From NCBI GenBank assembly GCA_017852615.1, contig JAFMKX010000036.1:1-11311 (forward strand): 11,311 nt of DNA. The letters are read 5' to 3'. The stretch's first letter is position 1. Each line of letters opens with the position of its first letter. This document shows positions 1 through 6,826 of this stretch, piece after piece. The notes under the pieces are model-generated. The model searched no databases. It was not told where the DNA came from and saw nothing but the letters and a program-made list of their open reading frames with translations. This DNA is from Pontimonas sp. Its GTDB lineage: Bacteria; Actinomycetota; Actinomycetes; Actinomycetales; Microbacteriaceae. Both the position numbers and the translations under genes were made by a program.

Positions 1-2091
1 CTCGTACAGCTTTTTGACATGGATCGTTTGGCCGCGGTGTTGGAGCCCACTCGGGATGAGCTGCTCAAGTACATCGGCGTCGTGACACTGAACAACCGCT
101 ACGGCATCAAGGGTCGCAATGGCGACCCCTTGGAAGTGCCCCAGTATTTCTGGATGCGTATCGCCATGGGTCTCTCACTCAACGAGGCAAACCCGACTGA
201 TCACGCCATCACCTTCTACAACAAGATGTCCAAGCTGGAGTACCTGGCCGCAGGCTCCACTCTGGTCAACGGAGGAACGAGCTACCCCCAGCTCGCAAAC
301 TGCTTCGTGATGGAAATGCAAGATGACATCGAGCACATCGCGAAGACGACCCGCGATGTGATGTGGCTGACCAAGGGAACCGGTGGCATCGGACTGGCTG
401 TGACCAAGCTCCGCGCACAGGGTTCGCCCATTCGCTCGAATAACACCAGTTCCACGGGCCCCATCCCCTTCATGCACACCATTGACTCTGTCTTGCGCGC
501 GGTGAGCCGCGGAGGCAAGAAGTTTGGTGCGCTGTGTTTCTACATGGAGAACTGGCACATGGACTTCCCCGAGTTCCTGGACCTGCGTCAGAACTCTGGT
601 GACCCTTACCGTCGCACCCGCACCGCCAACACTGCCGTGTGGATTTCCGATGAATTCATGAAGCGCGTCGAAAACGACGAGCCCTGGTACCTGTTTGACC
701 CACTGGAGGTTGCCGACCTCAACGAGCTCTATGGTGCTGCGTTCTCCAAGCGTTACGCCGAGTATGTCGAGATGGCCGAAGCCGGAAAACTGGGCATGTT
801 CAAGAAGATGGGGGCCCGCGAGCAGTTCAAGGCCATCCTGATTTCGCTTCAGGGCACCAGCCACCCCTGGCTGACCTGGAAAGACACCATCAACAACCGT
901 GCCATCAACAACAACTCGGGCACCATCCACCTCTCGAACCTCTGCACCGAGATTTGCTTGCCGCAGGATGAAGACAACGTGTCGGTGTGTAACCTCGCGT
1001 CGATCAACCTCTCCATGCACATGCTCGATGGCGCCATGGACTGGGCCAAGATTGATGAGAGCGCCCGTGTTTCGGTGCGTCAGCTCGATAACCTCATCGA
1101 CATCACCCGCTCCAGCGTGGCTGAAGCAGACTTCTCGAACCAGCAAAACCGTGCGGTGGGTCTGGGCGTCATGGGCTTTACCGATGTCATTGAGCGCATG
1201 GGGTATAGCTACGAGAGCGAAGAAGCGTATGACCTGATTGATGAAATCATGGAACACGTTTCCTACGCCGCCATCGACGAGTCAGCGAACCTGGCCCAAG
1301 AACGCGGCTCCTACCCGAACTTCGCAGGGTCACGGTGGTCCGAAGGCCTCGTTCCTCTCGACACCATTGACCTCACTGAGGCTGACCGTGGTGTCACCGT
1401 AGAGGTCAACCGCACAACCCGTTTGGACTGGGATGCTTTGCGCACCAAGGTCAAGGGTGGAATGCGCAACGCCACCCTGATGGCAATCGCCCCCACCGCC
1501 TCGATCGGTTTGGTCGCGGGAACCACCCCGGGTCTGGACCCACAGTTCTCGCAGATCTTTAGCCGCGCGACGAGCTCGGGTAAATTCCTCGAGATCAACC
1601 GCAACCTGGTGGAGGCCTTGCGCGAGCGTGGACTCTGGGAGTCCACCCGTGAATCCATCCTGCGTAGCCAGGGTGACATTCAAGGAATTGATTCCATCCC
1701 TCAAGAAATCAAGGACGTCTACAAGACGAGCTTCCAGCTCTCACCCTTTGCCTTCCTTGAGGTTGCGGCACGGGCTCAGAAATGGATTGACCAGGCCATT
1801 AGTCGCAACATGTATCTCGAGACCCGAGACATTGATGACTTGATGTCCATTTACACCGGCGCCTGGAAGCGCGGAGTTAAGACCACCTATTACCTGCACA
1901 TGAAGCCCCGCCACACGGCTGAGCAGTCCACTGTGAAGGTCAACAAGGCTGAGCAAATCAACGGATCTGGTTCCTCCGCCCCCAAGAAGGGCTTTGGAGC
2001 AGCAACACCGGCCGCCAAAGAACCAGCTGCGGCCAGCAGCGCACCGGCTAAAGGTTTCGGCTTTGGCTCGGCTACGAAAGCAGGGGAGTAA
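1..2091 (+). CDS. nrdA: Ribonucleoside-diphosphate reductase large (alpha) subunit, 5' partial
   Basis: This is the catalytic subunit of aerobic class I ribonucleotide reductase, which reduces ribonucleoside diphosphates to the deoxy forms. The frame is open from base 1 and the ATG at 19 is internal, so the start and the usual N-terminal ATP-cone domain lie upstream of the window. Counting from that ATG, the active-site residues are visible: Cys95 (in ANCFV), then Asn307, Cys309 and Glu311 (in SNLCTEICLP), and Cys324. The Cys95-Cys309 spacing of 214 equals E. coli C225-C439. The Tyr624-Tyr625 pair matches the radical-relay tyrosines Y730/Y731. The barrel carries the PTASIG segment. After Tyr625 comes an Ala/Gly/Pro/Lys-rich linker with two KGFG units, and the frame ends at TAA 2089-2091 without the C-terminal cysteine pair that normally re-reduces the active site. 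That pair is found out of frame just downstream (2097-2183). nrdB follows. The identity is certain; whether the stop is genuine is not. Confidence 0.96.
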   Translation, partial: LVQLFDMDRLAAVLEPTRDELLKYIGVVTLNNRYGIKGRNGDPLEVPQYFWMRIAMGLSLNEANPTDHAITFYNKMSKLEYLAAGSTLVNGGTSYPQLANCFVMEMQDDIEHIAKTTRDVMWLTKGTGGIGLAVTKLRAQGSPIRSNNTSSTGPIPFMHTIDSVLRAVSRGGKKFGALCFYMENWHMDFPEFLDLRQNSGDPYRRTRTANTAVWISDEFMKRVENDEPWYLFDPLEVADLNELYGAAFSKRYAEYVEMAEAGKLGMFKKMGAREQFKAILISLQGTSHPWLTWKDTINNRAINNNSGTIHLSNLCTEICLPQDEDNVSVCNLASINLSMHMLDGAMDWAKIDESARVSVRQLDNLIDITRSSVAEADFSNQQNRAVGLGVMGFTDVIERMGYSYESEEAYDLIDEIMEHVSYAAIDESANLAQERGSYPNFAGSRWSEGLVPLDTIDLTEADRGVTVEVNRTTRLDWDALRTKVKGGMRNATLMAIAPTASIGLVAGTTPGLDPQFSQIFSRATSSGKFLEINRNLVEALRERGLWESTRESILRSQGDIQGIDSIPQEIKDVYKTSFQLSPFAFLEVAARAQKWIDQAISRNMYLETRDIDDLMSIYTGAWKRGVKTTYYLHMKPRHTAEQSTVKVNKAEQINGSGSSAPKKGFGAATPAAKEPAAASSAPAKGFGFGSATKAGE
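2082..2088 (+). promoter_or_regulatory. Shine-Dalgarno-like sequence before the detached NrdA tail
   Basis: The sequence AGGGGAG lies in the last codons of nrdA, 8 bases before ATG 2097, with the nrdA stop codon between them. The layout suits termination and re-initiation by the same ribosome. It could also be chance, since the same bases encode Ala-Gly-Glu. Confidence 0.4.
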
Positions 2092-2096
2092 TCGCG

Positions 2097-2183
2097 ATGG
2101 ATTCGATGACTACGACCACCGTGGAAGGCTATGCCGTTCCCATGGACCCTATGGACTTACTGCAGTGCGATAGCTGCCAGTAA
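2097..2183 (+). CDS. Detached C-terminal redox tail of NrdA (28 codons, -1 frame)
   Basis: A 28-codon frame starts at ATG 2097 and stops at TAA 2181. Its peptide starts MDSMTTTT and ends in LLQCDSCQ. A CxxC pair within the last few residues, after a short acidic/proline stretch, is what class I NrdA/NrdE proteins carry at the C-terminus, where it passes electrons from thioredoxin or glutaredoxin to the active-site disulfide. The nrdA frame lacks such a pair. This frame is -1 relative to nrdA and is open upstream back to 2052, so one added base around the GGGG run at 2083-2086 would fuse the two (…AGGVIAMDS…). As it stands, it could be translated separately: AGGGGAG at 2082-2088 sits 8 bases before the ATG. 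Its role as an NrdA tail is well supported by motif and position. Whether it is made as a peptide, by recoding, or only in a corrected sequence is open. Confidence 0.6.
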   Translation: MDSMTTTTVEGYAVPMDPMDLLQCDSCQ

Positions 2184-2217
2184 CTAAACACCACCACTCA
2201 CTACACGATCTAAGAAA

Positions 2218-2222
2218 AAGGA
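2218..2222 (+). promoter_or_regulatory. Ribosome binding site of nrdB
   Basis: AAGGA within an A-rich run lies 8 bases before ATG 2231. It fixes the nrdB start, which also matches the usual R2 N-terminus. The 47 bases between the tail frame (stop 2181-2183) and nrdB show no terminator hairpin, so nrdA and nrdB are probably co-transcribed. Confidence 0.7.
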
Positions 2223-2230
2223 AACACACT

Positions 2231-3214
2231 ATGGGAATTCTCGGACAAGGCGTTCAAGAAGGCTTGCTCCTCAAGCCTGTCAAATACAAATGGGCCATGG
2301 ACCTCTATGACCAGGCAGTAGCTAACACCTGGTTCCCCAACGAAATTCAGTTGGGCGAGGACATTGCTGACTTCAAGAAGATGACGGATGAAGAACGTCA
2401 CGCCATCACCTTCTTGATGAGCTACTTCAACCCCAGCGAGCTCTTGGTCAACAAGGCATTGGCCTTTGGTGTCTACCCCTACATCAACGCTCCTGAGGCG
2501 CACCTCTACTTGGCCAAGCAGATGTGGGAAGAAGCCAATCACTGCATGAGCTTCGAGTATGTTCTCGAAACCTTCCCCATTGACCGCGAAGCAGCCTACG
2601 CTCAGCACGTCGATGTTCCTTCCATGGCTAGGAAAGAAGACTTCGAGGTCAGCTTCATCCGCCGGATGACCGAAGAGACCATCGATATCAACACCACCGA
2701 AGGCAAGCAGGACTTTGTGCGCAACCTCGTTGCCTACAACGTCATCCTCGAGGGTATTTGGTTCTACTCGGGCTTCATGGTCGCCCTGAGCTTCCGCCAG
2801 CGCAACCTGTTGCGTAACTTCGGATCTCTGGTGGACTGGATTGTTCGTGATGAGAGCTTGCACCTCAAGTTCGGTATCAACTTGATCCTCACGGTCTTGG
2901 AAGAAAACGAAGATCTGCAGACTCCAGAGTTCGCCAACGAGATTCGTCAGATGATTCTCGATGCCGTGGAAATGGAAGAGCAGTACAACCACGACCTGCT
3001 GCCTAATGGCATCCTGGGGCTCAACGCCAACTACATCAACCAGTACGTCAAGTACTTGGCAGACCGTCGTTTGGAAGAACTTGGTTTCGAAACCGAGTAC
3101 AACGTGAGCAACCCAGCTAAGTGGATGGCAACGGCCAATGACACGTTGCAGTTGGTCAACTTCTTTGAGTCGACCAACACGTCCTATGAAGTAAACGCTA
3201 CGTCCACAAAGTAG
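2231..3214 (+). CDS. nrdB: Ribonucleoside-diphosphate reductase small (beta) subunit, class Ic type
   Basis: This 327-residue R2 protein is a ferritin-like helical bundle that builds the metal cofactor and sends the radical to NrdA. The six metal ligands can be placed by spacing: Glu70, Glu101, His104, Glu174, Glu208 and His211. The gaps 70-101 (31), 101-174 (73) and 174-208 (34) equal those of Chlamydia trachomatis R2 (E89, E120, E193, E227). The residue at the radical-tyrosine position, four after His104, is Phe108 (codon 2552-2554), and the first ligand is Glu rather than Asp. Both are class Ic marks and predict a Mn(IV)/Fe(III) cofactor instead of a tyrosyl radical. Trp34 and Asp207 fit the relay residues W48 and D237 of E. 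coli, and Tyr319 in the tail is a candidate for Y356. Family and motif are seen directly; metal use is inferred. A strong hairpin follows the gene. Confidence 0.97.
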   Translation: MGILGQGVQEGLLLKPVKYKWAMDLYDQAVANTWFPNEIQLGEDIADFKKMTDEERHAITFLMSYFNPSELLVNKALAFGVYPYINAPEAHLYLAKQMWEEANHCMSFEYVLETFPIDREAAYAQHVDVPSMARKEDFEVSFIRRMTEETIDINTTEGKQDFVRNLVAYNVILEGIWFYSGFMVALSFRQRNLLRNFGSLVDWIVRDESLHLKFGINLILTVLEENEDLQTPEFANEIRQMILDAVEMEEQYNHDLLPNGILGLNANYINQYVKYLADRRLEELGFETEYNVSNPAKWMATANDTLQLVNFFESTNTSYEVNATSTK

Positions 3215-3243
3215 GTTTTCTTCGAACTAGGGTTATCAGTAGT

Positions 3244-3286
3244 GCAGTGGGAGGAGTCAGCGACGGAGACTCCTCCCACTGCCTTT
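3244..3286 (+). terminator. Rho-independent-type terminator after nrdB
   Basis: A perfect 15-base inverted repeat, arms 3244-3258 (starting GCAGTGGGAGG) and 3268-3282, encloses a 9-base loop (AGCGACGGA). It starts 29 bases after the nrdB stop. The 3' tail is only CTTTG, so the U-tract is weak, as is common for GC-rich actinobacteria. It should end the nrdAB transcript and separate it from the downstream operon. Confidence 0.85.
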
Positions 3287-3314
3287 GATACACCGGGGCG
3301 TTAAGTGTGAAGAT
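3285..3314 (+). promoter_or_regulatory. Candidate promoter of the downstream operon
   Basis: TTGATA at 3285-3290 resembles a -35 box. GAAGAT at 3309-3314 is a poor -10 match, 18 bases further on. Transcription would then begin at about 3321, on the A of the aldo/keto reductase ATG, giving a leaderless mRNA. The -35 overlaps the tail of the nrdB terminator. The match is weak, but a promoter is expected here because the hairpin precedes a long run of closely spaced genes. Confidence 0.3.
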
Positions 3315-3320
3315 GGAGTT

Positions 3321-4163
3321 ATGAAACTTCCTGCACAACAGCTATCCCTCACCCTCAACACCGGTGACCCCATCCCTCAGCTGGGACTTGGTGTCTTCAA
3401 AGTCGATGATGACGAATGTGAGCGCGTCGTCCTCGATGCCCTAGAGGTCGGGTATCGACACATCGACACCGCCATGATTTATCGCAATGAAGCAGCGGTC
3501 GGGCGCGCTATTGCTCGAAGTGGTGTTGCTCGCGACGAACTGTTTGTGACCACGAAGTTGTGGAATTCCGACCAGGGAAAGGACACAACCCCTGACGCGT
3601 TAGCAACCAGCCTGGAACTGCTGGGGTTGGACTATGTCGATTTATATTTGATTCACTGGCCTGCCCCGCTGCGTGATGTCTACGTGGAAACGTGGCTGGC
3701 GATGGAAGACCTCTATGGCCAGGGCTTGGCCAAAGCCATCGGGGTGTCCAACTTTGAACCCGATCACCTTGAGCGCATCCTGGAGGCCGGATCGATTGTT
3801 CCGGCTATCAACCAGGTGGAGCTTCACCCGGCATTCCAGCAACGCAAGGTCCGCGGCTTCCAGGAGCCTTTGGGCATTGTGACCGAAGCCTGGGGCCCGC
3901 TAGGTCAAGGGAAATATGAACTCTCCGAGCTCGAGGGGCTGGAGCAGATTGCCCAGAACCACGGCAAGAGCATTCAGCAAATTGTGTTGCGCTGGCACCT
4001 TCAAGAGGGTGTGGTGGTGTTCCCCAAGACGGTGCAGAAAAAGCGCATGGTGGAAAACCTGTCGGTATTTGACTTTGAACTCAGCAGTGACGATATGGCA
4101 GCGATTAAGGCAATGGATGCCGACAAGCGAGTGGGAACCCACCCCGAGGACGGTAACTGGTAG
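3321..4163 (+). CDS. Aldo/keto reductase, 2,5-diketo-D-gluconate reductase-like
   Basis: This is a 280-residue NAD(P)H-dependent carbonyl reductase with the TIM-barrel aldo/keto reductase fold. The catalytic tetrad is visible as Asp49 and Tyr54 (in DTAMIYRNE), Lys79 (in VTTKLWN) and His112 (in LIHWP). Other family marks are GVSNF (141-145), NQVELHP (164-170) and, near the C-terminus, PKTVQKKR (235-242), whose Lys236 and Arg242 fit binding of the NADPH 2'-phosphate. The C-terminal HPEDGNW is also typical. It resembles the AKR5 group (DkgA-like), whose members reduce many aldehydes and ketones, so the substrate cannot be read from sequence. An upstream TTG at 3285 would start inside the terminator, so ATG 3321 is preferred. 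GGAG at 3315-3318 is only 2 bases from it, too close for a normal ribosome site. The next gene begins 5 bases after the stop. Confidence 0.93.
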   Translation: MKLPAQQLSLTLNTGDPIPQLGLGVFKVDDDECERVVLDALEVGYRHIDTAMIYRNEAAVGRAIARSGVARDELFVTTKLWNSDQGKDTTPDALATSLELLGLDYVDLYLIHWPAPLRDVYVETWLAMEDLYGQGLAKAIGVSNFEPDHLERILEAGSIVPAINQVELHPAFQQRKVRGFQEPLGIVTEAWGPLGQGKYELSELEGLEQIAQNHGKSIQQIVLRWHLQEGVVVFPKTVQKKRMVENLSVFDFELSSDDMAAIKAMDADKRVGTHPEDGNW

Positions 4164-4168
4164 CGCTG

Positions 4169-5995
4169 ATGAATCGCCTCGATGGCTCCATCAGCCCCTA
4201 TCTGCAATCCCATGCAGATCAGCCTGTGGATTGGTATCCCTGGGGGGAAGAGGCTTTTGCTGAGGCAGCCAGGCGAGATGTTCCCGTTCTGATTTCGATC
4301 GGTTATCAGACCTGCCACTGGTGTCACGTGATGTCCCGGGAAACCTTTAGTGACCCCCGCATTGCGGAATCAATTAATAAGCGCATGGTGGCGATCAAGG
4401 TTGACCGCGAGGAACACCCCGATGTGGATGCCGCCTACACCGCGCAGGCCATCGCTTTTGGCACCACAGTGGGTTGGCCTTTGAATATTTTTGCTAACGC
4501 TGAGGGCATTGCCATTTTTGCCACGACGTATTTGCCGCCGGTTCCTCGGATGAACCAGCAAGCCTTTGGCGATGTGGTGGTCTCGATATCTCGGGCGTGG
4601 ACGAAGAAACGCTCCGAAGTAAGAGCGGGCACCAGGGAACTCAAGCTCGCTGTCCAAGAAGCTGCATTAGTCAATGCTCGAACCGGGGTGAGTAAGTTCC
4701 CCTCGCGCGAGACATTGGGTGGGGCGGCACAGGACTTAGGCGCACTGGAAGACACCACCTATGGCGGATTCGGTACCGGTCCAAAATTTCCGGTGGCGCC
4801 CGCCCTTCGATTCTTGCTCGGTCGCGAAGCCGCGGGTGATGAGGAGGCGGGTCGCGTGGCCCGACGCACTCTCTCTAACTATGCGATGTCTGCGCTTCGT
4901 GACCCGCTCGAGGGTGGCTTCTTTCGCTATGCAACGAATCGGGATTTTTCCTCCCCGCATTACGAGCGCATGTTGGATGACAATGCCAGTTTGCTCTCGG
5001 TGTATTCCCGCGCGGGCATGGTCGATATTGCCGCCGGTATTGTCACCTTTTTACGCGACCAACTCCTGGTGGGAGAAGCCTTCGGGTCGGGCCAACACAG
5101 TGAGAGTATCCTCGCTGGCGAAGTCAACGAGGGTGGCTATTACGCCTTGGACGCTGCCGGGAGGAACACGGTGGAGCCTCCACCAGTCGATGGCAAAATC
5201 ATCACGGGATGGAATGGGCTTGCCCTGGAAGCCCTGGCCCAGGCTCATCGAGCCGGAGTCCCCGGGGACCCGGGTGCCCTGGGATCAGATATCGCGACCT
5301 GGTTGATTGCCCACCACATCAAGGACGACCACAGCGTGATTCGCCTCTCGCGGGATGGACGCGCCAGTTCTGCCGTGGCAAGCCTCGGGGATTATGGTGG
5401 GCTGGCACTGGGCCTCATCGAATTGGGTATGGCTCTGGGCCGCGCAGATTTTGTTCGTCACGGCCAGATGCTGGTGGACTTCGTCAAAAAACGCGGAATA
5501 GATATTGACCAAGACCCCATCCTGGGAGCCAGTGGACTGGGTTGGACGCCCGATATTGCCGAAGGATCTGCTCCTAGCGGGCATTCGCTGTTAGCACTCG
5601 CCAGTATTCGCCTCGCGAGCGTGTGTGGCGATGACACCTATCGCGAATACGCCTGGTTCTTGCTCTCGCCGCTGATGAAACAGGCCCTGAGCCGTCCCAC
5701 CGGGATGGGGGGAGTACTGGCTGCGCTCTCGGAGCTCACCTCCACGCCGCGGCAAGTCATCGTGGTGGGGGAGGAAGAATCACCACTGAGCCACACGGCA
5801 CGCGAGCACCACCGGGAGGGAACTCTGGTGATGTGTGTGAATACTTCCCAGGCCCAGGAGTTCCTGGATGCAGGTTTTAGTATTTTTGAGGGCAGGACCA
5901 CGCCCGAGGTTTCCACTGCCTATGTGTGCACCGAAGGGGTTTGTGAACTGCCCGTGAGCGATGCTGTGGCCCTGGCCGAACAATTGGCGCGTTAG
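4169..5995 (+). CDS. DUF255 thioredoxin-fold protein (YyaL/SPATA20 family)
   Basis: This 608-residue protein has an N-terminal thioredoxin-like DUF255 domain and a C-terminal (alpha/alpha)6-barrel-like region. The opening NRLDGSISPYL followed by DWYPWGEEAF, the CHWC motif at Cys49-Cys52, KVDREEHPD (78-86) and GWPLNIF with the likely cis-proline Pro104 are diagnostic. Later landmarks are TYGGFGTGPKFP (197-208), LEGGFFRYA (247-255), YERMLDDNASLL (265-276) and KIITGWNGLALEALA (343-357). Family members elsewhere are usually about 600-700 residues, so the length is normal to short. The acidic DAD-type motif usually found before the 'YYALD' segment is replaced by a HSES-containing stretch near residue 310. 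The biochemical role of the family is not established; a thiol-redox or sugar-binding role is only suggested by the folds. The cytoplasm is likely, as no signal peptide is seen. It sits 5 bases after the aldo/keto reductase and 4 before rsmI. Confidence 0.9.
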   Translation: MNRLDGSISPYLQSHADQPVDWYPWGEEAFAEAARRDVPVLISIGYQTCHWCHVMSRETFSDPRIAESINKRMVAIKVDREEHPDVDAAYTAQAIAFGTTVGWPLNIFANAEGIAIFATTYLPPVPRMNQQAFGDVVVSISRAWTKKRSEVRAGTRELKLAVQEAALVNARTGVSKFPSRETLGGAAQDLGALEDTTYGGFGTGPKFPVAPALRFLLGREAAGDEEAGRVARRTLSNYAMSALRDPLEGGFFRYATNRDFSSPHYERMLDDNASLLSVYSRAGMVDIAAGIVTFLRDQLLVGEAFGSGQHSESILAGEVNEGGYYALDAAGRNTVEPPPVDGKIITGWNGLALEALAQAHRAGVPGDPGALGSDIATWLIAHHIKDDHSVIRLSRDGRASSAVASLGDYGGLALGLIELGMALGRADFVRHGQMLVDFVKKRGIDIDQDPILGASGLGWTPDIAEGSAPSGHSLLALASIRLASVCGDDTYREYAWFLLSPLMKQALSRPTGMGGVLAALSELTSTPRQVIVVGEEESPLSHTAREHHREGTLVMCVNTSQAQEFLDAGFSIFEGRTTPEVSTAYVCTEGVCELPVSDAVALAEQLAR

Positions 5996-5999
5996 TTCG

Positions 6000-6812
6000 A
6001 TGCTGATTCTCGCGGCTACGCCGATTGGCAATTTGGGCGACGCTTCGCCACGGTTAGCTCAGGTGCTCGCTAGTGCCTCGTTAATCGTCGCCGAGGATAC
6101 TCGGATGATCCATAAGCTCATGAAAGCCCTCGACATCACCACCTCGGCAACGGTGTTGGCCGCTAACGAACACTCTGAAGCATCGGTTGCCGATCGCGTG
6201 TTGGATGTTGCGGCTGAGTCAGATGTGGTGGTGGTCAGCGATGCAGGAATGCCCGCCATCAGTGATCCCGGATATGTCTTGTCCTCTGGCGCACGAACTC
6301 GAGGAATTCCGATTACGGTGATCCCTGGTCCCAGTGCGGGACTCTCTGCCTTGGCCGCCAGTGGCTTACCCACCGACCGCTTTGTGCACGAGGGTTTCAT
6401 TCCTAAAAAAGGCCGCAGCGGATACTTTGCCTCCCTGGCGCAGGAACCCCGCACCATGATTTTCTTTGAATCCCCCCACCGCCTAGCAGCGACGCTGCGC
6501 GATGCTGCTGCGGCCTTCGGTGATGATCGAGCAGCGTGCGTGGCGCGGGAGCTGACCAAAATGTTTGAACAAATTGAGCGAGGAACGCTGGGCCACTTGG
6601 CGCACACCTTCGCGGAGGGAACCAAAGGTGAAGTGGTTCTTGTCGTGGCGGGGAAGCCTTCGGGTGCCCACTCCCTTGAGGATGCTCTGGAGGACATAGG
6701 GGCGCTCGTGGCCGAGGGAATGAAGCTCACCGCCGCGTGTGCGAGTGTGGCGAAAGAATCTGGAATACCCAAGGGTGAGCTCTATCGGGCAAGCCTCGAG
6801 AGAGGTGCGTAG
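6000..6812 (+). CDS. rsmI: 16S rRNA (cytidine-1402 2'-O)-methyltransferase
   Basis: RsmI uses S-adenosylmethionine to methylate the ribose of C1402 in the 30S decoding centre. The 270-residue protein belongs to the tetrapyrrole-methylase fold. Visible marks are LILAATPIGNLGD at the N-terminus, AEDTR (31-35), ANEHSE (55-60), VSDAGMPAISDPG (79-91), VIPGPSAGLSALAASGLPTD (107-126) and FFESPHR (155-161). The frame is open upstream to 5961, but the family N-terminus fits ATG 6000, 4 bases after the previous stop. The C-terminal 50 residues are a less conserved helical region. It lies directly upstream of metG, an arrangement common in actinobacteria, and is probably co-transcribed with it. Confidence 0.96.
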   Translation: MLILAATPIGNLGDASPRLAQVLASASLIVAEDTRMIHKLMKALDITTSATVLAANEHSEASVADRVLDVAAESDVVVVSDAGMPAISDPGYVLSSGARTRGIPITVIPGPSAGLSALAASGLPTDRFVHEGFIPKKGRSGYFASLAQEPRTMIFFESPHRLAATLRDAAAAFGDDRAACVARELTKMFEQIERGTLGHLAHTFAEGTKGEVVLVVAGKPSGAHSLEDALEDIGALVAEGMKLTAACASVAKESGIPKGELYRASLERGA

Positions 6813-6813
6813 G

Positions 6814-6826
6814 ATTGAGCCTCAAT
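6814..6826 (+). repeat. Short perfect inverted repeat across the metG start
   Basis: ATTGAG at 6814-6819 and CTCAAT at 6821-6826 are exact inverse complements around one base, and the right arm includes the first two bases of the metG ATG. Folded with a 3-base loop it makes a 5-bp stem that could partly hide the start codon. It is short enough to be chance. Confidence 0.35.

Noticed and set aside
175..1257. Long antisense open frame (360 codons) within nrdA
   Set aside because: It lies fully opposite a certain gene, its protein has no recognisable motif, and such frames arise from the codon bias of GC-rich genes.
2052..2091. Programmed -1 frameshift site joining nrdA to its tail
   Set aside because: No slippery heptamer of the X XXY YYZ type and no obvious downstream pseudoknot could be seen. 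It is kept only as one option for the tail, not called as a site.
2184..2230. Internal promoter or NrdR box before nrdB
   Set aside because: No repeat resembling NrdR boxes and no convincing -35/-10 pair; the stretch is A/C-rich with only the nrdB ribosome site.
3285..3320. Upstream TTG start extending the aldo/keto reductase
   Set aside because: It would begin in the terminator tail, and the added residues are not part of the family's N-terminus.
6059..6772. Antisense open frame (237 codons) within rsmI
   Set aside because: It is Ser/Ala/Arg-rich, without motifs, and opposite a clear RsmI gene.
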